A stretch of DNA of 64,000 nt from Bradyrhizobium sp. ISRA464. GTDB lineage: Bacteria; Pseudomonadota; Alphaproteobacteria; Rhizobiales; Xanthobacteraceae. Numbering within the stretch: the first letter of the stretch is position 1; each line of letters begins with the position of its first letter. The notes under the pieces are model-generated. The model saw only the letters and a program-made list of their open reading frames with translations, searched no databases and was not told the origin of the DNA. The position numbers were made by a program, and so were the translations under genes. Location of the stretch: contig NZ_CP094526.1 of NCBI RefSeq assembly GCF_029910095.1, forward strand, positions 1,116,001 through 1,180,000, read 5' to 3'. Shown one piece after another: positions 8,648 through 16,430 of this stretch.

Positions 8648-9954
8648 CCGATCTCCCGCGCAACGCACATCAGTCGATCAGGAAGCATCTGATCGTCGGC
8701 CTGGCTGTGGTCCTGGTTCTGGCCGGCGGCGTCGGCGGCTGGGCCTCGACGGTGCCGATCTCGGGCGCACTGATCGCGCCAGGCTCGGTGGTCGTCGATA
8801 GCAACGTCAAGAAGGTGCAGCATCCGACCGGCGGCGTGGTCGGCGAGATCCTGGCGCGTGACGGCGACACGGTGAAGGCCGGAGATGTCGTCGTGCGTCT
8901 CGACGAGACCGTCGTGAAGGCAAGCCTTGCGATCGTGGTCAAGACCTTGAACGGCCTTTATGCGCGCGCCGCCCGCCTCGAGGCCGAGCAGCAGGGCCGT
9001 GACAAGATCGCATTTCCGCCGCAGCTCACCGAGCAGGCCAACGATCCCGACGTTCGCGATGTCATGGCGAGCGAGACCAAGCTGTTCGAGGTCCGGGTGA
9101 ATGGCCGTACTGGCCAGAAGGCGCAGCTACGCGAACGTGTCGTCCAGCTCAACGAGGAGATCGCGGGGCTCGAGGCCCAGGAGCAGGCCAAGGATAAGGA
9201 AATTGCCTTGGTGCAGCAGGAACTGGTCGGCGTCCGCCAGCTCTATGAGCAGCACCTGGTGCAGCTCACCCGCCTGACCACGCTGGAACGCGATGCCGCC
9301 CGGCTCGCTGGTGAGCGCGCCCAGTACATCGCCTCGCGGGCCCAGGCCAAGGGCAAGATCACAGAGACCGAGCTGCAGATCATCCAGGTCGACAAGGACA
9401 TGCTTGCCGAGGTCTCCAAGGATCTGCGCGAGGCCAACGACAAGATCGGCGAGTATGTCGAGCGCAAGGTCACCGCAGAAGACCAGCTCCGCCGCGTCGA
9501 TATCCGCGCGCCGCAGGACGGCGTGGTGTTGCAATCGACGGTGCATACGGTCGGCGGCGTCATCACCGCGGGCGACGCCATCATGATGATCGTGCCGAAG
9601 GCCGACGCGCTTTCGGTCGAAGCCAAGGTCAACCCGCAGGATATCGACAAGCTGCAGATCGGACAAAAAACGCTGCTGCGGCTCTCCGCCTTCAACCAGC
9701 GCACCACGCCTGAGCTGAACGGCGTCGTCACCCGCGTCTCCGCTGACACCACGACGGATCAGCGCACCGGCCAGGCCTATTACACCATCCGCGTTTCGAT
9801 GCCGCCGGAGGAGGTCGCCCGCCTCGGCAGCGAGGTCAAGATCATCCCGGGCATGCCGGTGGAAGCCTTCGTCCAGACCGGCGACCGCACCATGCTGTCC
9901 TATCTGATGAAGCCGCTGAGCGATCAGTTCATGCGCTCGTTCCGCGAGAAGTGA
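8644..9954 (+). CDS. HlyD-family type I secretion membrane-fusion protein
   Basis: A 436-residue periplasmic adaptor anchored by one N-terminal helix (about residues 16-36, LIVGLAVVLVLAGGVGGWAS). A lipoyl-like half follows (VKKVQHPTGGVVGEI), then a long coiled coil of about 150 residues rich in E, Q and R, and the second lipoyl half (VDIRAPQDGVVLQS). It would link the inner-membrane ATPase to an outer-membrane TolC-type channel. Neither a TolC gene nor an RTX substrate gene is in this window, so both must be encoded elsewhere. Confidence 0.92.
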   Translation: MTDLPRNAHQSIRKHLIVGLAVVLVLAGGVGGWASTVPISGALIAPGSVVVDSNVKKVQHPTGGVVGEILARDGDTVKAGDVVVRLDETVVKASLAIVVKTLNGLYARAARLEAEQQGRDKIAFPPQLTEQANDPDVRDVMASETKLFEVRVNGRTGQKAQLRERVVQLNEEIAGLEAQEQAKDKEIALVQQELVGVRQLYEQHLVQLTRLTTLERDAARLAGERAQYIASRAQAKGKITETELQIIQVDKDMLAEVSKDLREANDKIGEYVERKVTAEDQLRRVDIRAPQDGVVLQSTVHTVGGVITAGDAIMMIVPKADALSVEAKVNPQDIDKLQIGQKTLLRLSAFNQRTTPELNGVVTRVSADTTTDQRTGQAYYTIRVSMPPEEVARLGSEVKIIPGMPVEAFVQTGDRTMLSYLMKPLSDQFMRSFREK

Positions 9955-9968
9955 GGCTTCCAATCCTC

Positions 9969-10056
9969 GTAGCCCGGATGGAGCGCAGCGAAATCCGGGA
10001 ACACTCGCGCCGTAGATGGAGCTGCCCCGGATTGCGCTTCGCTCCATCCGGGCTAC
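9969..10056. repeat. Palindromic repeat, 'gtagcccggatggag' type
   Basis: The left arm gtagcccggatggagcgcag and right arm ending ctccatccgggctac are inverted copies about 50 bases apart. The same element lies at 23306-23393. It sits between two convergent genes, where it may serve as a bidirectional terminator. Confidence 0.75.
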
Positions 10057-10066
10057 GGGGCTGAAG

Positions 10067-10549
10067 TCAGCGCACGAGATTCTTCAGCAGCAATTCCAGC
10101 GCCGCCTTGGCGAATGCCTGCATGTTCGCCTGGCGGTCGCCGCTCGCGGTCTCGAGCGTGATCACCCCGTGCTGCGGCCCGGCGACCGCCATGCAGCTAT
10201 GGCCGGCGGCGTCGCCGTAGCGGTTGCCGGTCGGGCCGGCTGCGCCGGTCTCCGACAGTCCCCAATCGGTCGAGAGGCGCTCGCGGATCTGGCGCGCGAG
10301 CAGTTGCGCGTAGGGTTCGGACGCCGAGCGGATGCCCGGCATGGCGTCGTTGGGAATGTCCATCAGCACGCGCCGCGCGTCGCGGGTGTAGATCACGCCG
10401 CCGCCGATGAAATAGGCCGATGCCCCGGGCACCGCGAGCAGCGATGCGGAGATCAATCCTCCGGTCGAGGATTCCGCGACGGCGATCGTCTGCTTGTTCG
10501 CGATCAGCTTTGCGGCGATCTGCTCGGCGATGGATACCAGCTCAGTCAT
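10067..10549 (-). CDS. pncC: PncC/CinA C-terminal-type nicotinamide-nucleotide amidohydrolase
   Basis: A 160-residue CinA C-terminal-domain protein. Recognisable blocks are TIAVAESSTGGLISASLL near the N-terminus, PGASAYFIGGGVIYT, and GLSETGAAGPTGNRYG toward the C-terminus. The family deamidates nicotinamide mononucleotide to nicotinate mononucleotide in the pyridine nucleotide cycle. The block often written AESCTGG reads AESSTGG here, as it does in many alphaproteobacteria. The start at 10549 (MTELVSIAEQ) gives the normal length; an upstream ATG adds 38 unlikely residues. Confidence 0.88.
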   Translation of the reverse strand: MTELVSIAEQIAAKLIANKQTIAVAESSTGGLISASLLAVPGASAYFIGGGVIYTRDARRVLMDIPNDAMPGIRSASEPYAQLLARQIRERLSTDWGLSETGAAGPTGNRYGDAAGHSCMAVAGPQHGVITLETASGDRQANMQAFAKAALELLLKNLVR

Positions 10550-10710
10550 CGGCGGCCTTCCTGTTGTGTGCCATGAAAAATCTCCGGGTCGTCCTGCCGT
10601 CCTAGCACACCACATCGCCTTCTGCCGAGTTGCCTGCCACCGGCAAGCCTGCTTGAATGCCATTCAAACAAGTTGGCGTCGCGACCGGCGCGCCGATCAG
10701 AGGAAACACC

Positions 10711-11787
10711 ATGACGTCGCCGATCGCGGGCGGCGTGGATTGCGATCTGCATCCCGCCGTGCCTCATCTCACCAGCCTGCTGCCCTACATGAACGATTAC
10801 TGGCGCGACCAGGTGACGACGCGCGGCATGACGGACCTGATCTCGCAGTCCTATCCGCTCAATTCGCCGATCTCCTCGCGGCCGGACTGGCGACCGACGC
10901 AGGGCAAGCCGGGCTCGAGCCTGGCCGACATGCAGCGCCAGGCGCTGGACAAGTTCGGCACGGCCTACGGCATCTGCAATCCGCTCTACGGTGTCCAGAT
11001 GGTGTTTTCCGAGGACATGGCGAACGCGTTCTGCCGTGCGCTGAACGACTGGTTGGTGAAGGAATGGCTCGACAAGGATGAGCGCCTGCGCGGCTCGATC
11101 GTGATCCCGGTGCAAAGCATCGAGAAGGCGGTCGCCGAGATCGAGCGTTGCGCGCAGGACAAGCGCTTCGTGCAGGTGCTGATGCTGGTCATGGGCGACA
11201 TGCCGCTCGGCAAGCGCCATTATTGGCCGATCTATGCGGCCGCCGAGCGGCATGGATTGCCGATCGGCATTCATGCCGGCAGCGCCTATCACAACCCGCC
11301 GACCTCGGTCGGCTGGGGCTCCTACCACATCGAGGATTATGTCGCGCAGGCGCAGGCGTTCCAGACCCAGCTTACCAGCCTGATCGTCGAGGGCGTATTC
11401 GCGCGTCATCCGAACCTGAAGATGGTGATGCTGGAATCGGGTTTCACCTGGCTGCCGCCGTTCCTGTGGCGACTGCACAAGTTCTGGCGCGGTGTGCGCA
11501 TGGAAACGCCGTGGGTCGACCGCGCGCCGCTGGAGATTGTGCGCAGCAACATCCGCTTCTCGCTGCAGCCGGTCGATGCGCCGCCGGAACCCGATACGCT
11601 GAACCGGCTGTTCGACCATATGCAGTCGGACGAATTGATCCTATTCTCGACCGACTATCCGCATTGGCAATTCGACGGCGATGATGTGCTGCCCGAGGGA
11701 TTGTCGCCGGATCTCGTCCGCAAGATCACGGTCGACAATCCGCATGCGACCTATACGCGCTTGAAAGTGAAGGAGACGACGCCATGA
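10711..11787 (+). CDS. Amidohydrolase 2 family protein (ACMSD-like)
   Basis: A 358-residue TIM-barrel metal hydrolase. It begins with GGVDCDLHPAVPHL, in which the usual D-x-H-x-H metal motif reads DCDLHP. It continues with GLPIGIHAGSAYHN (metal His), a MVMLESGFTWLP strand and the catalytic Asp segment FSTDYPHWQFDG near the C-terminus. Relatives decarboxylate or hydrolyse cyclic or aromatic acids. ATG 10711 is chosen because agaggaaacacc lies directly before it; ATG 10657 has no ribosome site. The stop overlaps the next start (ATGA). The paired gene downstream encodes a clear paralogue. Confidence 0.82.
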   Translation: MTSPIAGGVDCDLHPAVPHLTSLLPYMNDYWRDQVTTRGMTDLISQSYPLNSPISSRPDWRPTQGKPGSSLADMQRQALDKFGTAYGICNPLYGVQMVFSEDMANAFCRALNDWLVKEWLDKDERLRGSIVIPVQSIEKAVAEIERCAQDKRFVQVLMLVMGDMPLGKRHYWPIYAAAERHGLPIGIHAGSAYHNPPTSVGWGSYHIEDYVAQAQAFQTQLTSLIVEGVFARHPNLKMVMLESGFTWLPPFLWRLHKFWRGVRMETPWVDRAPLEIVRSNIRFSLQPVDAPPEPDTLNRLFDHMQSDELILFSTDYPHWQFDGDDVLPEGLSPDLVRKITVDNPHATYTRLKVKETTP

Positions 11788-12893
11788 ACGTCCAGCTTCG
11801 CGAACGTCCGCAAGCCGCATCGTCCACCGGCACCAAGACCGCGATTGCCGATTGCGACATCCATCCGGCGCGCGCGACCCAAGACGAGCTGTATCCGTTC
11901 CTGGCAAAGCGCTGGCACGCGCATCTCGAAACCTTCGGCGTCCATGCCTATCAGGGCATGATGGGGGGACCGCCCTATCCGAAGGCGCAGCCCAACGCCT
12001 CGCGCCGCGACGCCTATCCGCCGGAGGGCGGGCCGCAGGGCTCCTCGCTGTCCTTCATGCAGAAGCAGCATCTCGACCCCAACAACGTCGCGCTCGGCGT
12101 GCTCAATCCGCTCAATACCGGGCAGGGCATCCGCAACCAGGATCTCGCCGGCGCGATCTGTTCGGCGATCAACGACTGGCAGATCGAGAAATGGACCAGC
12201 AAGGATTCCCGGCTGAAGGGGTCGGTCGTCGTCGCCAATGAGGACGGCGTCTCGGCCGCCGCCGAGATCCGCAAGCGCGCCGGCGACAAAAACTTCGTCC
12301 AGGTGCTGCTGCTCAGCCGCAACGTCGAGCCGCTCGGTCAGCGCCGCTACTGGCCGATCTACCAGGCCGCCGAAGAGACCGGGCTGCCGATCGGCGTGCA
12401 TGCCTTCGGCTTCGGCGGCAACCCGATCACCGCGTCGGGCTGGCCGAGCTATTACATCGAGGAGATGGTCGGCCATTCGCAGTGCCAGCAGACGGCGCTC
12501 GCGAGTCTCGTGCTCGAAGGCGTGTTCGAACGCTTCCCGAAATTGAAGATGGTGATGGTCGAGGCCGGCTTCGGCTGGGCGCCGTCGCTGGCCTGGCGGC
12601 TCGACAAGGTGTTCGAGCGGCTGCACGCCGAGGTGCCACATCTGAAGCGCAAGCCGTCGGACTATATCCGCGACCACATCTGGTGGACGACGCAGCCGAT
12701 GGAGGATCCGGAAAGCCGCGATCATCTGTTCCAGACCATCGAATGGATCGGCTGGGACAAGCTGTTGTTCGCGACCGACTATCCGCACTGGGACTACGAC
12801 GAGCCGTCGCGCGTGCTGCCGGCCGGCGTCAGCGACGCCAACAAGCAGGCGTTCTATCTCGACAATGCAAAGAAACTGTACGGTATTGCCTAA
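11784..12893 (+). CDS. Amidohydrolase 2 family protein (ACMSD-like), paralogue of the upstream gene
   Basis: A 369-residue metal hydrolase of the same family and layout as its neighbour: IADCDIHPARATQ at the N-terminus, YWPIYQAAEETGLPIGVH in the middle and FATDYPHWDYDEP near the end. The blocks NDWQIEKWTSKDSRLKGS and YYIEEMVGHSQ have direct counterparts in the upstream protein, so the pair arose by duplication. The two may form a heteromer or act on successive substrates. It is followed by a repeat and a Rieske protein, which suggests a pathway involving an aromatic or heterocyclic acid. Confidence 0.82.
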   Translation: MNVQLRERPQAASSTGTKTAIADCDIHPARATQDELYPFLAKRWHAHLETFGVHAYQGMMGGPPYPKAQPNASRRDAYPPEGGPQGSSLSFMQKQHLDPNNVALGVLNPLNTGQGIRNQDLAGAICSAINDWQIEKWTSKDSRLKGSVVVANEDGVSAAAEIRKRAGDKNFVQVLLLSRNVEPLGQRRYWPIYQAAEETGLPIGVHAFGFGGNPITASGWPSYYIEEMVGHSQCQQTALASLVLEGVFERFPKLKMVMVEAGFGWAPSLAWRLDKVFERLHAEVPHLKRKPSDYIRDHIWWTTQPMEDPESRDHLFQTIEWIGWDKLLFATDYPHWDYDEPSRVLPAGVSDANKQAFYLDNAKKLYGIA

Positions 12894-12957
12894 CATGATC
12901 CGGACCCGAAGGGCCGCGCCAGCGCAAAGTGGGAACCGGCTTTCCGAAGAGATCATG
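12894..12957. repeat. Palindromic 'catgatccgg' repeat
   Basis: The stretch from catgatccggac to gaagagatcatg has inverted ends and the aaagtgggaaccggctttccgaa core that recurs at 58096-58157. It lies between the second amidohydrolase and the Rieske gene. Confidence 0.6.
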
Positions 12958-12971
12958 GATGAGAGAGACTA

Positions 12972-13385
12972 ATGGCGCGTCATGTGGTTGCCCCGGTGGA
13001 TGAGCTGCCGCCGGGCTCGCGAAAATCCATCGAGATCGACGGGCGGCCGATCATGGTCTTCAACGTCAAGGGCGAGTTCTTCGGCCTGTTGAACCGCTGC
13101 CCGCATCAGGGCGCGGCGCTGTGCGAGGGCCCGCTGATCGGCCTGGCGTCATCGTCCGATCCCGGTGAGATCGAATATACGAAGCTCGGCGAGATCCTGC
13201 GCTGCCCGTGGCACGGCTGGGAATTCGACATCCGCACCGGCCAGTCCTATTGCGATCCTCGCCGCTTCCGCGTGCGCGCCTATCCGGTCAATGTCGAGGC
13301 GGGCACGAACCTCGTGAAAGGGCCATATGTCGCCGAGACCATCAAGGTCGCGGTCGAGAGCAACTACGTGGTGGTGGACCTGTAG
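12972..13385 (+). CDS. Rieske [2Fe-2S] protein
   Basis: A 137-residue Rieske protein. The two cluster-binding motifs are complete: CPHQGA (C-x-H) around residue 36 and CPWHGW (C-x2-H) around residue 78. An insertion of roughly 20 residues lies between them (LIGLASSSDPGEIEYTKLGE). It has no membrane anchor, so it is a soluble ferredoxin or a separate small subunit for an oxygenase. No oxygenase alpha subunit is adjacent. Being downstream of the two amidohydrolase genes, it may serve the same degradation pathway. Confidence 0.88.
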   Translation: MARHVVAPVDELPPGSRKSIEIDGRPIMVFNVKGEFFGLLNRCPHQGAALCEGPLIGLASSSDPGEIEYTKLGEILRCPWHGWEFDIRTGQSYCDPRRFRVRAYPVNVEAGTNLVKGPYVAETIKVAVESNYVVVDL

Positions 13386-13428
13386 CCGCGATCTTCCCGG
13401 TATCCGTGTTCACGGGAGCCCGGTATCG

Positions 13429-13992
13429 ATGAGCGTTTCACGAAACCTCTTGATGCGTGCGTTTGGCCGCCCTCAAGGCCTGCTCGGGAGGTTGGGCGGC
13501 GCCATCATGGCCCGCATGAATGCGGAGTGCGGGGCATGGGTGGTGGAGCTTCTCGAGGTCGAACCTGATGACCGCGTGTTGGAAGTCGGGTTTGGTCCCG
13601 GTGCCGCCATGCAACACCTGTCTGGTCTGGTTTCAGCCGGGAGCATCGCGGGCGTCGATCCGTCGGCCGAGATGGTGGAGCAGGCGCGGAGCCGGAACGC
13701 GGCCGCCGTTCGGAGCGGGCGGGTCGACCTGCAACTCGGCTCCGTCGAGCGCCTGCCGTTCGGCGACAACAGCTTTGACAAGGCGCTCGCGATCAACTCG
13801 ATGCAGGTCTGGCCGGTCGCGATCGCGGGCTTGCGCGAGATTTCGCGGGTTCTGAAGCCGGGCGGCAGGATCGCGCTCGGCTTTACGGCCTATTCCGGGC
13901 AGCCGAACGAAGGCCTTGCGGAGAAGCTCACCTCCGCCGGTTTCGCGAAGGCAAGCGTGATAAAGACAGGTGGTTTTGTGCCTTGGCCATAA
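13429..13992 (+). CDS. Class I SAM-dependent methyltransferase
   Basis: A 187-residue methyltransferase of the Methyltransf_11/UbiE-like type. Motif I is VLEVGFGPGAAM near residue 48, the acidic end of the second strand is AGVDPSAEMVEQA, and the post-I region is LGSVERLPFGDNSFDKAL. The substrate is not evident. ATG 13429 follows the Rieske gene by 43 bases. The C-terminus is short for the family but contains the expected final strand. Confidence 0.82.
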   Translation: MSVSRNLLMRAFGRPQGLLGRLGGAIMARMNAECGAWVVELLEVEPDDRVLEVGFGPGAAMQHLSGLVSAGSIAGVDPSAEMVEQARSRNAAAVRSGRVDLQLGSVERLPFGDNSFDKALAINSMQVWPVAIAGLREISRVLKPGGRIALGFTAYSGQPNEGLAEKLTSAGFAKASVIKTGGFVPWP

Positions 13993-14017
13993 AGCCATGA
14001 GGCGGATTGGGGCGGCG

Positions 14018-14095
14018 CTACTGCGGCGCGCCGCTCATCATGATCTGCCGCTCCCACGCATAGCGCGCACCAGCGCACGAAGCGGTATATGGCGG
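14018..14095 (-). pseudogene. Fragment of a second tcuB copy (3' end)
   Basis: Read on the minus strand, this stretch matches the last 20 or so codons of the tcuB gene at 15294. The intact gene encodes IYRFVALVRYARERRMM near its end; the fragment encodes IYRFV, then after a one-base deletion ALVR, then after a two-base insertion YAWERQIMM, and stops at 14018-14020. No further similarity to tcuB is visible beyond about 14095. It is a decayed duplicate. The rest of 13993-14286 holds no gene that I can support. Confidence 0.6.
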
Positions 14096-14286
14096 AGACG
14101 ACCGCCGTGTCGGTAGAGAGCGATTAGATCGAACTTCCCTTGGAACAAGATCACAAGATCGTCAAATAGCACTGAAAGCCTGTTGATATCCTGCTTTGCG
14201 ATTCTTGCTCGCATTCGTCGGTGGACGGCCCGACTACATCGGTTTACATCCTTCAGGCGCCGGGGGCGGCCGCGTAAGGAGTCGAC

Positions 14287-15213
14287 ATGGGGTCGCGGTA
14301 CCGGAAAAACCTGAATGTTCTTCTTCCGTGCTTCGTCGTGCTCGGCATCATGTTCGGGCTGGTGGCCTATGCGCCGGAACTGTACCGCGCATTCTGCGGT
14401 GCCACCGGATATGGAGGGACGACGCAGCGGGCGTATTCCGACCCGACGACCACCTCCGACAAGACCGTGGCGGTCGCGTTCGACAGCAATGTCGCGCCGG
14501 GCTTGCCGTGGCGGTTCGAGCCGGAACAACGCTCTGTCACGGTTCACCTCGGCGAACAAAAGCTCGTATTCTTCACAGCCGAGAACCTCAGCAACGAGTC
14601 GATCGTCGGACACGCCGCATTCAACGTCACGCCCGAGACGAGCGGTGTCTATTTCAACAAGATTCAATGCTTCTGCTTCAATGAGGAGCGTCTCGATCCG
14701 CATCAGAAGGTCGAAATGCCCGTTGTCTTTTTCGTCGATCCGGCCTTTGCGAAGGATCCGGACAACCTCCACGTCGATACAATCACGCTCAGCTATACGT
14801 TTTTTCGCTCGGCGAATCCCTCACAGAGCAAGAACCTTTCACGCTTCCTGGCCGATGCCGCGCCGGATCCCGCCCACGGCCAGCAGCTCTTCACCGAACG
14901 GTGCACGGCATGTCATGCGATGGATGCCAACAAGGCCGGCCCCGTACTTGGCGGTGTGGTGGGCCGCAGGGCCGGCTCGGCGCCCGGATACCACTATTCG
15001 CCGGCACTGAAGACTGCCGGTCTCACCTGGTCTACGGATAATCTTGATCGGTGGCTGGCCGATCCGCAGAAACTGGTACCCGGTGCACGCATGCCGGTGC
15101 GTGTGCTCGACGCTCCGTCGCGCCGCGACATCGTCGCTTACCTGCAGAAGGTAGGCCAGAAGCACATCAACCGGACTGGTTCGAACACGGCCGCATCGGA
15201 CGGAGAATACTAG
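14287..15213 (+). CDS. Fusion of Cox11/CtaG copper chaperone domain with a cytochrome c domain
   Basis: A 308-residue inner-membrane protein. Residues 11-30 form one transmembrane helix. Residues 40-175 match Cox11/CtaG, the chaperone that delivers copper to the CuB site of cytochrome oxidase, including the copper-binding CFCF at 128-131 in NKIQCFCFNEERLDP. Residues 195-290 are a class I cytochrome c: haem site CTACH at 206-210 and likely axial Met269 in GARMPV. A strong aaggag site precedes the ATG. No oxidase subunit gene is nearby. Ordinary Cox11 ends before the haem domain, so the fusion is notable. Confidence 0.88.
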   Translation: MGSRYRKNLNVLLPCFVVLGIMFGLVAYAPELYRAFCGATGYGGTTQRAYSDPTTTSDKTVAVAFDSNVAPGLPWRFEPEQRSVTVHLGEQKLVFFTAENLSNESIVGHAAFNVTPETSGVYFNKIQCFCFNEERLDPHQKVEMPVVFFVDPAFAKDPDNLHVDTITLSYTFFRSANPSQSKNLSRFLADAAPDPAHGQQLFTERCTACHAMDANKAGPVLGGVVGRRAGSAPGYHYSPALKTAGLTWSTDNLDRWLADPQKLVPGARMPVRVLDAPSRRDIVAYLQKVGQKHINRTGSNTAASDGEY

Positions 15214-15293
15214 CCCGACGCTCGGGCAAATGCGACGGTGAGGGTAGATCAGTCCGGCAAGGCTCGGGCAGGCAATGCCCCAAGTGACGGGAG

Positions 15294-16430
15294 CTACGAA
15301 TGCTCCATCATCCGTCGTTCCCGCGCGTAGCGCACCAGCGCGACGAAGCGGTAGATGCCGTGCACGAACTTGCCATAGGGCATGGTGATGAACAGCGCGA
15401 ACACCACGCCGAGATGCAGCGCCAGGAGCGGGCCCATCGCACCGGTCTCACGCCAGAGCAGCAGGGCAAGGCCGGTGATGCTGGTCAGCAACAGCATCAT
15501 GATGAACGCGGTGTCCATGCCCATGCGCTGCTCGTCGACCAGCACGCGGTCGCGCTTCCATTTCTGTGATAGCAGGCCGATCGGGCCGACCACGAGGCCG
15601 AGGCCGCCGAGCGTGCCGAGCACCACGGGCAGATCCCACCACGCATAGGGCGCCTCGCGCGCAAGGAGGTAGTGGTACAGCGTGCCGACGCAGGTCGCGG
15701 CGAAGCACAGGGCAAAGCCGTAGAAGGTGAAATGGTGATAGAGCTTGCGACGGTCGGTCGGGCGGTCGTCCTCGTTGAAGCAACCGACCCCGCCGCCATC
15801 GAGATAGCGCAGCTCGCCGGCATCGCGGATCGCTTGCAACAGCGCTTTGCGGTCGGTCGTCATGCCGACGGGCTCGCCGATGTCGCGCCAGAAGGCGCGC
15901 ACGCCCATCGCGAGCGCAAGGATCGCATACAGGAAGGCGAGGCCGAACAACAGTGCCATCGCGTTGTGCGGCATCAACTGATAGAACGCACCGGGGCCGG
16001 TGTGGATGCCATAGAGTACGCCCGGGTCGTTGGCCGCGGCGAAGCCGAAGATGAATGTCGCCACGCTCAGCGCCGCGATCAGGCTGATGACCAATCCATT
16101 GCGCGCGAACGCACCGGCAAGAGCGCGCGGCCAGGCATAGGCGGCGTAGGATTCGGCGCGCGCGATCGCGAGCGTCTTCGGCACATTGACGTTGAATTCG
16201 TGCGGCGGCGAGAACTGGCAGTCGGTGTAGCAGGCGCCGCAGGCGTGGCAGAGATTGGCGAGGTAGTTGAGGTCGCCGTCGGAAAAGGCACGGCGCATCT
16301 CCATCGCGGGAAACACCGCGCACAGGCCCTCGCAATAGCGGCAGGAATTGCACACCGTCATCAGACGGTCGGCCTCCTGCAAGATCCTCGTCCCGTGCAT
16401 CTCGCGAGCCTTGTCCTCAGTTCCGCGCAT
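15294..16430 (-). CDS. tcuB: Tricarballylate/citrate utilisation iron-sulfur protein TcuB
   Basis: A 378-residue membrane protein with two cysteine clusters at the N-terminus, CNSCRYCEGLC and CHACGACYTDC, binding two [4Fe-4S] centres. Several transmembrane helices follow, with histidines that can hold haem b. In Salmonella, TcuB passes electrons from the FADH2 of TcuA to the quinone pool, allowing TcuA to turn over. The gene lies directly downstream of tcuA. The ATG at 16430 overlaps the tcuA stop by 14 bases; starts at 16445 (GTG) and 16400 are alternatives, and no clear ribosome site decides between them. Confidence 0.9.
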   Translation of the reverse strand: MRGTEDKAREMHGTRILQEADRLMTVCNSCRYCEGLCAVFPAMEMRRAFSDGDLNYLANLCHACGACYTDCQFSPPHEFNVNVPKTLAIARAESYAAYAWPRALAGAFARNGLVISLIAALSVATFIFGFAAANDPGVLYGIHTGPGAFYQLMPHNAMALLFGLAFLYAILALAMGVRAFWRDIGEPVGMTTDRKALLQAIRDAGELRYLDGGGVGCFNEDDRPTDRRKLYHHFTFYGFALCFAATCVGTLYHYLLAREAPYAWWDLPVVLGTLGGLGLVVGPIGLLSQKWKRDRVLVDEQRMGMDTAFIMMLLLTSITGLALLLWRETGAMGPLLALHLGVVFALFITMPYGKFVHGIYRFVALVRYARERRMMEHS

